NCBI GenBank assembly: GCA_963702995.1
Contig: OY969783.1
Location: forward strand, 496,001 to 560,000
Direction: 5' to 3'
DNA: 64,000 nucleotides
Source of the DNA: MFD04580-c1 sp963702995
Lineage (GTDB): Bacteria; Planctomycetota; Phycisphaerae; Tepidisphaerales; Tepidisphaeraceae
Shown here: in pieces, positions 53,623-63,551 of the stretch
Numbering within the stretch: position 1 is the first letter of the stretch
How the letters are laid out: every line of letters starts with the position of its first letter
The notes under the pieces: generated by a model
What the model saw: only the letters and a program-made list of their open reading frames with translations
What the model was told of the DNA's origin: nothing
The model's database searches: none
Position numbers and translations under genes: made by a program

Positions 53623-54984
53623 TCAGATCTCCAGCATCAGCCGCGCCGGGTCTTCCAGGTACTCCTTCATCCGCACGAGGAAGCTGACGCTCTCGCGGCC
53701 GTCAACGATCCGGTGGTCATAGCTTAGCGCCACGTACATCATCGGATGAACCTCGACCTTGTCGCCCACGGCGACCGGCCGCTTCTGGATCGCGTGCATC
53801 CCCAGAATCCCGCTCTGGGGCGGGTTGAGGATCGGCGTTGACAGCAGCGATCCAAACACGCCGCCGTTGGTGACGGTGAACGTACCGCCGGAAAGCTCCT
53901 GTAGCCCGAGCTTCCCGTCCCGGGCGGCTGTTGCCAGGCGCTTGATCTCCGATTCGATCTTTGCAAAGCCCATCGACTCCGCATTCCGAAGAATCGGGAC
54001 GGTCAGGCCGCGATCCGTGCTGACGGCAATCCCCAAATGCACGTAGCTGTGGTAGACGACATCGTCCCCTTCGAGAAACGCGTTGACCCGCGGGAACTCT
54101 CGAAGGGCAAGCACCACCGCCCGAGCGAAGAAACTCATGAAGCCCAGGCCGACCCCGTGAACCTCCTGAAATCGCTCCTTGAACTTGGTCCGCAGGGCCA
54201 TGACGTTCGTCAGGTCCACCTCGTTGAAGGTCGTGAGGATTGCGGCCGTCTGCTGGGCGCGGAGCAGGTTCTCAGCGATCCGCTTGCGGATCTTGCTCAT
54301 CGGGACGCGTTTGACGCCGTCGGCATCGAAATCAGGCTCACCGTGCGCCGCGGGGGCCGGGGCCGGGCGCGTGAGCGGCGGCGGCTGGGGGGCGGCCGCG
54401 GCGCCGTTGCCGCCGCTCGTCGAACTCGCGGCCATTGCCGGCGCTGAAGCTGTGGCGGGCGCTGACGGAACGGCGGCCGGGGCCGGCGCGGCCGACGCCT
54501 CGACGTGCTTCAGCGCGTCTTCCTTGGTGATGCGTCCGCCGGGCCCGGTCAACTTGACGGCCGCGGCGTCCACCTTGTTTTCTTCGACGATGCGGCGGAC
54601 GGCGGGGCTCAGGTCTTCGGGCGCGGCGCGTGACGCATGGGGAGGCGGGGCAACCTTGGACGGGCCAGAAGCCGGTCCGGCCGAAGCGGGTGTCGCGGGT
54701 GCGGACGATGCCTGGGCCGGGGCGGCGCCGGGCGCGGTAGAGGCCGCGCCGGCTTCCTCGATCTGGGCGACGGCTTCACCCACTTGGACGGTATCCCCCG
54801 GCTGCTTTCCATGGCGAAGCACGCCGCTGGCTTTCGCGGGAATATCGACGTTCGCCTTGTCGGTCTCCAACTCGACGACCATCTCATCCTTGGCGACCAA
54901 TTCGCCGTTTTGCTTCAGCCACCGAAGCAGCACCGCTTCGGTGACCGATTCGCCAAGGCTCGGGACAATCACATTCGTGGGCAT
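53623..54984 (-). CDS. sucB: Dihydrolipoamide succinyltransferase (2-oxoglutarate dehydrogenase E2)
   Basis: 453 residues. N-terminal lipoyl domain with the lipoylated Lys in ELETDKANVDIPA (about 43), an Ala/Pro-rich linker (about 85-118), a peripheral subunit-binding domain (LSPAVRRIVEENKVDAA, about 125-141), a second Ala/Pro linker, then the acyltransferase core ending DHRIVDGRESVSF with the catalytic His. The C-terminus fits the succinyl rather than the acetyl form. E3 (lpd) lies 0.9 kb upstream on the same strand. Confidence 0.9.
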   Translation of the reverse strand: MPTNVIVPSLGESVTEAVLLRWLKQNGELVAKDEMVVELETDKANVDIPAKASGVLRHGKQPGDTVQVGEAVAQIEEAGAASTAPGAAPAQASSAPATPASAGPASGPSKVAPPPHASRAAPEDLSPAVRRIVEENKVDAAAVKLTGPGGRITKEDALKHVEASAAPAPAAVPSAPATASAPAMAASSTSGGNGAAAAPQPPPLTRPAPAPAAHGEPDFDADGVKRVPMSKIRKRIAENLLRAQQTAAILTTFNEVDLTNVMALRTKFKERFQEVHGVGLGFMSFFARAVVLALREFPRVNAFLEGDDVVYHSYVHLGIAVSTDRGLTVPILRNAESMGFAKIESEIKRLATAARDGKLGLQELSGGTFTVTNGGVFGSLLSTPILNPPQSGILGMHAIQKRPVAVGDKVEVHPMMYVALSYDHRIVDGRESVSFLVRMKEYLEDPARLMLEI

Positions 54985-55183
54985 GCCTAGTTCCTTTTTT
55001 CAAGACCGCGGATGCCCATAGCATATCAGTCGCGGGAAGAAGGATGAAGGATCGGAAAGGGGTGCCGTCCGGCATGGGCACATCCGGGACACCCCTCCAA
55101 AGCTCGACCGACGCGCCCCTAAGCCGAGGCTCCAGCCCCATCGCCATTCTGTTGACGAACACGCCTCCGGAAGGACGGCTGCC

Positions 55184-55298
55184 AACGAGCCGCGCCCGTC
55201 AGGAAGCGGGCCCGGCGTACGGCGGCCGGCAACCGCTCCGCCGACGGATCAGTCGCCGATGACGGCGACTGCCCGCTTCCTGACGGGCGCGGCTCGTT
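55184..55298. repeat. 27-bp inverted repeat with a 61-bp spacer
   Basis: Left arm 55184-55210, right arm 55272-55298; core CGAGCCGCGCCCGTCAGG and its exact complement. The complementarity continues imperfectly for about 15 more bases outside the arms (GGAAGGACGG / CCGTCCCTCC). Likely a dispersed palindromic repeat or a small non-autonomous element; it sits between the E2 gene and the HEAT-repeat gene. Confidence 0.7.
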
Positions 55299-55395
55299 TG
55301 AGGCCGTCCCTCCGATAGACGGTCAGGCGACGCTCGAACAAGCGTCGGCTCATTCGCTCACGCCGGCGAACTACAACGTCCGATAACAATCGAAG

Positions 55396-57372
55396 ATGCA
55401 GGATCGACTTTTCCATGCGCTGACGCAGTCGAAGAACGAGGCGGCCGACGACGTCCTTCTGGAAGCCATGCGCCTCGGCTCGGACGCGGAAAAGCGGCCG
55501 GCGATCGACGCCCTCCTGCGGCGCAAGACCGTCCGCGGCCTGGGGGGCGTCATTGCCGAGTACGGGTCCCTCCCCGATGTCCTCCAGCTCCATGTGCTGG
55601 CCAATATCAAGTCGCTCTACCATGCCCTGAGAGAATGCGGTCGAAGCGATCAAACTTCATTGCGGCTGGCGGCGCTGAAGCTGATCGCGCTCGGCCGGCA
55701 AGGGAAGCTGGCTTACGTCCTTTCCGAAAACCTTCACGAATCGGACGAGCAGCTTTCCAGAGCCGCCACCGAAGCGATGGTCGCTCTGGCCCGGTGGGTC
55801 GCGACGGAGACGCGGATGCTCCAGCGTGATGGGGCGCCGGCTTCGCCCGCCGACGGGCCGAACGGATTGGGCGCAGCGCCTGCGCCGCGGTCGGGGGCCG
55901 AGCTTTCGGCCGCTTATGCGTACTTGATCGACCAGCGGCCGGAGATTGAGGCGGCCGTCGCACGGGCGATGGACGTTCACCGCGGCCGCCACGGGGCGGA
56001 CCTCCTGCGCCGGCCCTTCTCCTGTGCGACTGGCCGGGCAGTAAGACGCTGGCGATCCTCCATACGACAAAGCACGGGGGTCAAAGCCCGATGGTCCGCC
56101 GGCTTCAGCAGCCGCCCGCCAGTGAGCACGTGGACGCGTTCTTACTCGGGGCCAGCCACGGGCAGCTTCGGAGCCACTTCGGCGTGGCCTTCTCCGGCGT
56201 AAGTGAGGCGCCGGTGCTCGACGCGCTGCTCCGGCGGACGCATTGGCTGAAAGATCATCTGCTCGAGAACACGATGCGGCAGGTCCAGCGGGGCGCCTGG
56301 TGGAGCGAGTCGGAGCTCGATCGCGACATCGAACGCCGCGGACCGGAGGACGCCGCTCGCATCGGTTCCTGGCTGGTCGCGTCGGGCGCGCATGAGACGA
56401 CGATCGACGAGCGGCTGGACCGGCTGTACGACCACGCCACGCAATCGTTCCCCGCGGCTCCGCCTGTTTCACGCGATCGCGCGTCGAAGGAAGGGAAGCT
56501 CGGCCCAGGCGCTGCGAAAGTTCCTGGAAGACCCAGACGAGCGGCTTGTCCGCCTTGCGGCGCGCGAGATCGTCCGCCGGCGGCCGCCCGATTTCGAGAA
56601 TATGCTGCTTCGACTGATGACAAATGCGGCCCCGTCGGTGCGGCGCGTGATCAGCCGCTCGATCGGCCAGAGCGGTTTCGACCATTTCTGGCTGAAGTTC
56701 GACCGCCTCAATAAGCCGACCCGCAAGCGCGCCGGCCAGGCGATGCTCAAACTGCTCCCCGACGCCGCCCAGCGTTTGCAGCGTCGGCTGGCGGCCGGGC
56801 CCGTCGAGCAGCAACTGAAGGCGATGCAGATGGTCCAGGAACTGGGGCTGGGCGCGTCCATGCGCAGCCAGATCATCGAGCTGTGCGGTGACGCGAACCC
56901 GAAGCTGCGATCCAAGGCGATCGCGGTGGCGGGCGAGATTGCCGACGTGGGGCCAGAGGTGCTGGTCGAGCGGCTGGTCAAAGACACCGACGCGCGCGTC
57001 CGGGCGAACACGATCGAGGTCCTCGAACACCGTCGCGACCCGCGGCTGGTCCCGGTCCTGGCCAGTAAGGCCCGCGAGTCGCACAACCGGGAGCGGGCCA
57101 ATGCGATCAAGGCCCTGCACAAGCTGCGGGGCGGCAGCGTGAACGCCCCATTGCTGGACATGTTGCGCGACCCGCGCAGCGAACATCGCGTCTCGGCGCT
57201 GTGGGTGCTCCGGCAGATCGGCTTCTGGCAGTTGCTCAATGAGGTCGGCCGCCTCGCCAAAGAGGACCCGGACCTTCGGGTGAGGCGATATGCCCTGAAT
57301 GTCATCCGCAACGTCGCGGACATCGTGCAGCGGGCGAAACAGGGCACGGCGGTGGCCGAAGCGGCAGCGTGA
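55396..57372 (+). CDS. HEAT-repeat protein, two frameshifts
   Basis: About 658 residues if three frames are joined: 55396 to about 56011, about 56013-56453, about 56455-57372. The sequence is a run of helical pairs typical of HEAT repeats, for example LRKFLEDPDERLVRLAAREI and LVKDTDARVRANTIEVLEH, regularly spaced in the last 330 residues. Both breaks lie in GC-rich stretches (near 56011 and 56453) and one added base each restores the frame. HEAT proteins serve as scaffolds; the partner is unknown. The next gene, 12 bases on, is a membrane protein. Confidence 0.7.
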
Positions 57373-57384
57373 TCGGGAGAGGCA

Positions 57385-57918
57385 ATGGATGCGAAATCGA
57401 CCAATCCGGCGAAACGGTCCGCGATGCTCGGATACCCTGTCCGGTTCGCACTGCTGGCGCTGCTCCTGGCCTTGGCGGCGCCGCGACAAGTGCGGGCCAC
57501 GCCCACGCAGGAAGACGTCTTCCGCAGCATCCAGGAGAATGTCGGCAACGAGACGCCCGGGGCGGGGGATAAGGCGATCCCGTTCGTCGTCGCCGGGGCG
57601 GGGCTTGTCATCCTGCTGGCGGCCCTGAGCAACCGCCGCAAGCGGGAAGTCTCTCCCAGGACGCTGAACAATCATACGAAGCTGGTCAAGGAGATCATGA
57701 GAACGGTCCCGCTCCGTCAGGCGGAGGTCCGTCAGCTCAAGATGCTGCTCGATGTCCAGACCGGCGACCAGCGGCCGCGTCACCCGCTGACGTTGATCCT
57801 CTGCCCCTCGGTCCTGGCGACCGCCCTAAAGTCCAACCGCCCCGCGAAAATGGACCGAAAGGTCATGATCCAGATCGCCAAGAAAGTCGGCCTCTCGACC
57901 ACCTCCTCCCGCCGGTAA
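57385..57918 (+). CDS. Membrane-anchored protein, unknown function
   Basis: 177 residues. N-terminal signal-like hydrophobic segment (about 18-34, VRFALLALLLALAAPRQ) and a second membrane span (about 66-81, FVVAGAGLVILLAALS) followed by NRRKRE, a cytoplasmic anchor. The C-terminal 90 residues are soluble and helical, with a conserved-looking LILCPSVLATAL. It follows the HEAT-repeat gene closely and probably shares its transcript. The terminator at 57921 ends the unit. Confidence 0.7.
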   Translation: MDAKSTNPAKRSAMLGYPVRFALLALLLALAAPRQVRATPTQEDVFRSIQENVGNETPGAGDKAIPFVVAGAGLVILLAALSNRRKREVSPRTLNNHTKLVKEIMRTVPLRQAEVRQLKMLLDVQTGDQRPRHPLTLILCPSVLATALKSNRPAKMDRKVMIQIAKKVGLSTTSSRR

Positions 57919-57920
57919 AG

Positions 57921-57965
57921 GGGTCAGAAGGTATTTCCGGTAAATACCTTCTGACCCTTTTATTT
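57921..57965 (+). terminator. Rho-independent terminator
   Basis: GGGTCAGAAGGTATTT (57921-57936), loop CCGGT, AAATACCTTCTGACCC (57942-57957), then TTTTATTT. Perfect 16-bp stem. It also faces the end of the convergent lipoprotein gene. Confidence 0.85.
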
Positions 57966-58618
57966 ATCCGGGCAGGCCGAGAGGACGCTTCGGACGATCT
58001 CGTGGCGCAGTTTTGTGCTGGCGGCGATGGTGGAGTGGCTGATATCCGGCTCAGCGAGGTCGGGGCGGGTTCGGACGTTGATGTTCGACAAGCGCCGGAC
58101 GGCGGGCCCTGTTCCGTCATCGCGACGCCTCGGAGCCAGGGGAGGGCATCGGTGAGGCTCGGCTCGTAAAAGTCGAGGCAAGCCTTCACATGCCGCGGGA
58201 GCGGCGGGGGGGTGACCGGGTCGAGGGTGATGAGCAAATTCACCTCGATCCCGCGATCGCCGAGCGCGTTGGCGATTCGGATCGATTCGTCGGCGCCGAA
58301 CGAAAACCCGATCAGCACCAGCGGATCGTGCGGCCCAGGCCTCCCGTAAGCCTGCACGAGAGCGGCCTGAACTTCCGACGACTGGTCGGCCCGGAAAACC
58401 TGCGCCTCGACTCCTTCATGTCGCAGTTCATCCGCTAAGGCGTCCATCCCTTCGGACCAAAGACCGCGCCACCCACGGAAGATATACACCTCGCCCGACC
58501 GCGCCGAGGTTGACAGGGACTTTACCGACGCCACCGGCCCCGGCGGCAACGTGTTACAACCCGCGGCCGCGACGAGCGGAAGGGCGATCAGGAGCCAGGT
58601 GCGCGCCACCTCATTCAT
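57960..58618 (-). CDS. Lipoprotein with alpha/beta-hydrolase-like fold, frameshift
   Basis: About 219 residues. Lipoprotein signal: LIALPLVAAAGC (lipobox VAAAGC, Cys about 21). Then FRGWRGLWSEGMDALADEL, and GFSFGADESIRIA (about 104-116), a G-x-S-x-G nucleophile elbow with Ser. The starting frame ends badly beyond about residue 170; a frame switch at a GC run (58104-58109) gives a protein-like end (LSNINVRTRPDL ... RSVLSACPDK) with stop at 57960. The catalytic Asp/His are not certain. Outer-membrane or inner-membrane anchored. Confidence 0.65.
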
Positions 58619-58657
58619 CGTTCGCCGCCGCCTATCGCCTCAGCTTCCGCAAAGCCT

Positions 58658-59458
58658 CTATCGGGCCACAACCGTTCCAGAAACGATCGGGTAAACCTTC
58701 GATCGAACTTTCACCAGCAATCGACCGGTTTCGTCCAGACCGACACAAAGCCCAGTGACCGGCGCGACATCACCAGCCCCCGCGACCGTGACGGTCCTAC
58801 CGATCAGGCAATGATGCGCGTCGTATTCCCGCAGCACCGCCGCGAATGACTGCTCCGGCCGACGGACGATCGCGCGCTGAAGATGAGACGATAGGGCGAT
58901 CAGCGCCCCCGTGAGGTCCAGCGGCCGCCCCGCGATCTCCGAGAGCGACGTGACCCGATCTCGAAGCGCCGCCGGCGCAAACGTCGGGCTCGGGTTCACG
59001 TTCAACCCCAACCCGATAAGATCCACACCGTCGATTCGCTCACAGAGCAGCCCCGCCAACTTACGATTCTCGAATAGAACGTCGTTCGGCCATTTCAATT
59101 GGATATCGTCGCGCCCGCAGAGCTCGGCGGCCGCGTTCCGCACGGCCAGGCCTGCGACGAAAGGAAGGTGCGTCGGCTCGACCTGCTCGTCGGCGGGCAG
59201 GACGAATGTCGCCGTGATGCAACCCTTGCCCGACCACCAGGAATTCCCCCCGCGGCCGCGCCCGGCCGTCTGGCGGCCGGTCAGCACGATGGCCGGTGCG
59301 AAAAGTACCCCTCGCCGGCGTAAGGCGGCCGCGTGGTCGCTCGTGCTCCTCAGCGTCGCGGCCCATACCAGCCGGAAAGGCTTAATCGCGGCGCGGAGGG
59401 CATTCAGGTGATAGCCGTCGGGTTGAGCGACGGACTTCGATAGGATCGGGCGGCCCAT
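58658..59458 (-). CDS. birA: Biotin--protein ligase (BirA)
   Basis: 266 residues, without an N-terminal HTH, i.e. a monofunctional ligase. Motifs: TGRQTAGRGRGGNSWWSGKG (the GRGRxG biotinyl-AMP loop, about 60-79), IQLKWPNDVLFENRKLAG (about 118-135) and LIGLGLNVNP. It attaches biotin to carboxylases; its neighbour 105 bases upstream on the same strand is pyruvate carboxylase, its likely substrate. The C-terminal SH3-like domain is short (about 215-266). Confidence 0.9.
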   Translation of the reverse strand: MGRPILSKSVAQPDGYHLNALRAAIKPFRLVWAATLRSTSDHAAALRRRGVLFAPAIVLTGRQTAGRGRGGNSWWSGKGCITATFVLPADEQVEPTHLPFVAGLAVRNAAAELCGRDDIQLKWPNDVLFENRKLAGLLCERIDGVDLIGLGLNVNPSPTFAPAALRDRVTSLSEIAGRPLDLTGALIALSSHLQRAIVRRPEQSFAAVLREYDAHHCLIGRTVTVAGAGDVAPVTGLCVGLDETGRLLVKVRSKVYPIVSGTVVAR

Positions 59459-59563
59459 CGTTCGGCGGTCCTTCGCGGCCGCCTCACAGACGGGCGGCCA
59501 AATCGCAGCTCGGCCAAAGGCGGTCGAACGCCACTCTCGACGATGTCAGTGGCAAGGGGCTCG

Positions 59564-62500
59564 TCAGCTTTCCAGCACGATCAGAAGGTCCCCGGCCGAC
59601 ACCGCCGAGCCGGTCTTTACCAGGACATCCTTCACCTTCGCGTCGCGGGGGCTGTACACGGCGGTTTCCATCTTCATTGCTTCGATACTCAGCAGCCGCT
59701 CGCCCGACTTCACCGCCTGCCCCTTCGAGATGGCCACATTCGACACCTTGCCCGGCATTGGCGCGGCGATCTGGTTCGGGTCGTCCGCGTCGGCCTTGGG
59801 CGCCTTGTGAAGCGTGGCTTCAAGGGAGCGGTCGGGCACATTCACCTCGCGCGGCTGCCCATTGAGCTCAAAGAAGACGGTCCGCGTCCCGTCTTCCCGC
59901 GCGTCGCCGACGGTCAGGTAGCGGATGATGAGCTTCTTCCCCGCCTCGATCTCGACCGAGATCTCCTCGCCGCTCTGAAGGCCATAGAAGAAGGCGGGCG
60001 TGGGGATCACAGCCACGTTGTCGTACAGCTTGAGCGTCTTCTGATAGTCCAGGAAGACCTGCGGGTACATCAGGTAGCTCTGCACGTCCACCTCGCGCGG
60101 CTCGCGCCCCAGTTTCGCGGCTAGTTCCCGCGTGACCTCGGCCATATCGGCCTTGGGCAGCTTCGCGCCCGGGCGGCCCTTGAATGGCTTTGCGCCGGCC
60201 GAGTCGAGAATGATCTTCTGAAGCACCTTGGGCCAGCCGCCCTCGGGCGTGCCAAGCATCCCCTGCATCATCTCGACGACGCTCTTGGGGAAGTTCGCCT
60301 TGCGCCCGGGGTCGAGCACGTCGGCCGCCGTCAGACCATTGGTGACCATGAACAGCGCCATGTCCCCGACGACTTTGCTGCTCGGCGTCACCTTTACGAT
60401 GTCGCCGAAAAGCTGATTCACCTGCGCATAGGTGTCGGCGATCTCGTTCCAGCGACTCTCCAGCCCCATGCTCTTGGCCTGCTGGCGGAGATTGGTGTAC
60501 TGCCCTCCCGGCATCTCGTGGTGATAGACCTCCGCCGTGCCGGCCTTCATATCCTCTTCGAACGGGTAATAGTGGGATCGGACGGCTTCCCAGTAGTCGC
60601 TCAGGCGGTTCAGGGCGTCGAAGTTCAGCCCCGAGTCGCGCGGCGTATGCTGGACGGCGGCCACCATCGAGTTCAGGTTCGGCTGGCTGGTCATGCCGCT
60701 CATGCTCGACAGCGCTCCGTCCACGATATCGACCCCCGCGTCGGCCGCCCTCAGGAGGCTCGCGGCGTTGATGCCGCTCGTGTCGTGGGTGTGGAAGTGG
60801 ATCGGAACGCCGATCTCATCCCGAAGCGCCTTGACCAGCGCGTGAGCGGCATAGGGCTTGCAAAGCCCGGCCATATCCTTGATGGCCAGGATATGCGTCC
60901 CCATGCGGACCAGTTCTTTCGCCATCCCAACGTAATACTTCAGGCTGTACTTGGTGCGGCGCGGGTCGAGGATGTCGCCGGTGTAGCAGATGGCGGCCTC
61001 GCAGATCGCGTTGGGGCATTCGCGGACCGCCTCCATCGCCACTTTCATGTTGTCGGTGACGTTCAGCGAATCGAAGATCCGGAAAATGTCGATCCCACGC
61101 TCGGCCGCCGTCTTTGTAAACGACTTGACGACGTTGTCGGGGTAGTTGGTGTAGCCGACCGCATTGCTCGCCCGGAGCAGCATCTGGAAGAGGATGTTCG
61201 GCGCCTTCACCCGGAGCTGGTCAAGCCGGTCCCATGGGTCTTCCTGGAGGAACCGCATGGTGGTGTCAAATGTCGCCCCACCCCACATTTCCAGGCTGAA
61301 CAGGTCAGGGACCAAATGAGCGACCGCGTCGGCGACGCGGAGAAGGTCGTAGGTCCGGACCCGCGTCGCCAGCAGCGACTGGTGCGCGTTGCGCATCGTC
61401 GTGTCCGTGAAGAGGAGCTTCTTCTGCTTGCGGATCGAGGCGCAGAACGCTTCGGTGCCCAGCTCCAGAAGTTTGTTCCGAAAGCCGGGCGGCGGGGGAG
61501 TGCCGTGGGCGTAGGTTGGGACCACCGGCTCGGGAAGCTGGCGCTTGAAGTCAACCTTCCCCTTCACTTCCGGCCGCCCGTTCACGATCACATCGCCCAG
61601 GTACGTCAGGATCTTCGTCGCCCGATCACGCCGGGGACGGAAGCGGAACAGTTCCGGCGTATTGTCGATGAAGGTCGTCGTCGCCTCGCCGCGGGCGAAC
61701 GTCTTGTGCAGGATCAGGTTCTCAAGGAACGGGATGTTCGTCTTAACCCCGCGGATGCGAAATTCCCGCAGCGCCCGATTCGTCCGATCGATGCTCTCCT
61801 GAAACGTCGCGCCCCAGACCGTGACCTTCACCAGCAGCGAATCGAAATACGGCGTGATGACCGACCCGCCAAACCCGTTCCCGCCGTCCAGCCGCACCGC
61901 GAACCCGCCCGGCGAACGATACGTGGTGATGCGGCCGTAGTCGGGGATGAAGCTGTTCTCCGGGTCCTCCGTCGTGATCCGGCACTGCATCGCATACCCG
62001 CGCGTCTCGATCTTTTCCTGCGGCGGGATGTTCAGCGGCGCCTCATGCAGACGGTGGCCCTGGGCGACAAGGATCTGGCTCTTCACCAGATCGATCCCCG
62101 TGACCACTTCCGTCACCGTGTGCTCGACCTGGATTCGGGGGTTGACCTCAATGAAGAAGAAGTCGTTCCGGTCGATATCGACAAGGAACTCCACCGTTCC
62201 CGCGTTGCGATAGTTGGCGGCCTTGCACAGCCGGACCGCCGACTCACAGATCTCCCTCCGGAGCGTTTGGGGCAAGTCGATGCTCGGGGCCACCTCCACG
62301 ACCTTCTGATGACGCCGCTGGACGGAGCAATCGCGCTCCCACAGATGGACGAGGTTCCCGTGCGTGTCGCCCAGGATCTGAACTTCGATGTGTTTCGCCC
62401 GCCCAATGAATCGCTCGATGAACACTTCGCCGCGGCCGAATGCGGCGCCGGCCTCGCGCTGCGCCTGCTCGAGCATCGGCATCAGCTCGTCCGCCGTCTT

Positions 62501-63019
62501 CACCACGCGCATTCCGCGGCCGCCACCGCCGAAGCTGGCCTTGATGATGAGCGGGTAGCCGATCCCTTTCGCCGCGGCTTTGATCTTGGCCGGGTCGGTC
62601 AACCCATGCTCGGTCCCGGGGATCGTGGGTACGTTCGCCGTCTTCGCCAGCCGCTTGGCGGCCGTCTTGTCACCGAATGTCTCCAGCAAATCCGCCGTCG
62701 GCCCGACAAAGGTGATCCCATTCTCCTCGCACGCCCGGGGCAGATCCGCATTTTCGGCAAGAAAGCCGTACCCTGGATGGATCGCATCCACCCCATGCTC
62801 ACGCGCGATCACCATCAGCGCCGGGACGTCGAGATACCCCTTGACCGGTGCCCCGCCCTCCGGCGGCCCGATCAGGTACGATTCGTCCGCCTTGAATCGA
62901 TGAAGTGAAAAGCGGTCTTCGTAAGTGTAGACGGCGACAGTGCCCAGGCCCAATTCGGTGGCCGCCCGGAAGACCCGGATGGCGATCTCGGAACGGTTCG
63001 CGACGAGCAATTTCCGCAT
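59564..63019 (-). CDS. pyc: Pyruvate carboxylase
   Basis: 1,151 residues from ATG 63019; the frame is open upstream but only this start begins the conserved MRKLLVANRSEIAIRVFRA. Order: biotin carboxylase (ATP-grasp KASFGGGGRGMR, ENPRIQVEHTVTE-like region), carboxyltransferase (DTTMRNAHQSLLATRVRT, with the metal-binding HFHTHDTSG), and C-terminal biotin carrier with AMKMETAVYSP (lysine about 1120). It converts pyruvate to oxaloacetate, supplying the citric-acid cycle. Biotin ligase follows on the same strand. Confidence 0.95.
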   Translation of the reverse strand: MRKLLVANRSEIAIRVFRAATELGLGTVAVYTYEDRFSLHRFKADESYLIGPPEGGAPVKGYLDVPALMVIAREHGVDAIHPGYGFLAENADLPRACEENGITFVGPTADLLETFGDKTAAKRLAKTANVPTIPGTEHGLTDPAKIKAAAKGIGYPLIIKASFGGGGRGMRVVKTADELMPMLEQAQREAGAAFGRGEVFIERFIGRAKHIEVQILGDTHGNLVHLWERDCSVQRRHQKVVEVAPSIDLPQTLRREICESAVRLCKAANYRNAGTVEFLVDIDRNDFFFIEVNPRIQVEHTVTEVVTGIDLVKSQILVAQGHRLHEAPLNIPPQEKIETRGYAMQCRITTEDPENSFIPDYGRITTYRSPGGFAVRLDGGNGFGGSVITPYFDSLLVKVTVWGATFQESIDRTNRALREFRIRGVKTNIPFLENLILHKTFARGEATTTFIDNTPELFRFRPRRDRATKILTYLGDVIVNGRPEVKGKVDFKRQLPEPVVPTYAHGTPPPPGFRNKLLELGTEAFCASIRKQKKLLFTDTTMRNAHQSLLATRVRTYDLLRVADAVAHLVPDLFSLEMWGGATFDTTMRFLQEDPWDRLDQLRVKAPNILFQMLLRASNAVGYTNYPDNVVKSFTKTAAERGIDIFRIFDSLNVTDNMKVAMEAVRECPNAICEAAICYTGDILDPRRTKYSLKYYVGMAKELVRMGTHILAIKDMAGLCKPYAAHALVKALRDEIGVPIHFHTHDTSGINAASLLRAADAGVDIVDGALSSMSGMTSQPNLNSMVAAVQHTPRDSGLNFDALNRLSDYWEAVRSHYYPFEEDMKAGTAEVYHHEMPGGQYTNLRQQAKSMGLESRWNEIADTYAQVNQLFGDIVKVTPSSKVVGDMALFMVTNGLTAADVLDPGRKANFPKSVVEMMQGMLGTPEGGWPKVLQKIILDSAGAKPFKGRPGAKLPKADMAEVTRELAAKLGREPREVDVQSYLMYPQVFLDYQKTLKLYDNVAVIPTPAFFYGLQSGEEISVEIEAGKKLIIRYLTVGDAREDGTRTVFFELNGQPREVNVPDRSLEATLHKAPKADADDPNQIAAPMPGKVSNVAISKGQAVKSGERLLSIEAMKMETAVYSPRDAKVKDVLVKTGSAVSAGDLLIVLES

Positions 63020-63271
63020 GAGTGCAAAATCCGCAGGGGGGTGTGAGGGATCAAAGGCGCCATCGGAAGCACCGATCTCGGCCAATCGCCGGCTTCGCAA
63101 AAGGCGGCGGTATTGTGTGAAAAGGTGGGCAATTTGCAAGGCGGCCGCCCACGAAACAGCATACGGCGGCCGCCAGTTCCCCCCCGAGGGGGGCACGCCC
63201 GCCTCGCCCGCACCGCACCGGAACGCCCTCCGACGCGTCCAACCACAACGCGCCAGACCCCCGTCAGACCG

Positions 63272-63299
63272 TTGACACGTCAAACGTTTGACTTACAAT
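63272..63299 (+). promoter_or_regulatory. Promoter of tRNA-Ile with palindrome in its spacer
   Basis: TTGACA (63272-63277), 16-base spacer, TACAAT (63294-63299), 34 bases before the tRNA. The spacer contains the perfect palindrome GTCAAACGTTTGAC (63279-63292), which may be a repressor site. Confidence 0.6.
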
Positions 63300-63333
63300 C
63301 TGCCCCCTCGCATCGGTGCCCTTCGCTGCTCGC

Positions 63334-63407
63334 GGGCTCGTAGCTCAGTTGGTTAGAGCGCGTCCCTGATAAGGACGAGGTCGATGGTTCGAATCCATTC
63401 GGGCCCA
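63334..63407 (+). tRNA. tRNA-Ile (GAT)
   Basis: 74 bases without CCA. Acceptor GGGCTCG/CGGGCCC, D arm TAGCTCAGTTGGTTAGAGC, anticodon arm with CTGATAA (anticodon GAT), T arm GGTTCGAATCC, discriminator A. Confidence 0.95.
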
Positions 63408-63412
63408 CTTAG

Positions 63413-63449
63413 ACGCCGCAAGTCCCGGGACTTGCGGCGTTCTTGTTTT
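63413..63449 (+). terminator. Rho-independent terminator after tRNA-Ile
   Basis: Palindromic hairpin of 28 bases (63413-63440), arms ACGCCGCAAGTCCC and its complement, then TTCTTGTTTTG. Confidence 0.8.
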
Positions 63450-63551
63450 GTCACCGCCTGATTCGCCACGACCGGACCTTCCTACCGTTGACGCTCACGT
63501 CGCTCTTTCCAGACGAGCAGAATTTTCTGCTATCATGCGATTCATGGGCAG

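Noticed and set aside
55657..57783. 708-residue minus-strand frame over the HEAT-repeat gene
   Set aside because: The complement shows no domain, while the plus strand shows regular HEAT repeats.
60518..62908. 796-residue plus-strand open frame over pyruvate carboxylase
   Set aside because: Antisense shadow of a strongly conserved gene; no domain or start context.
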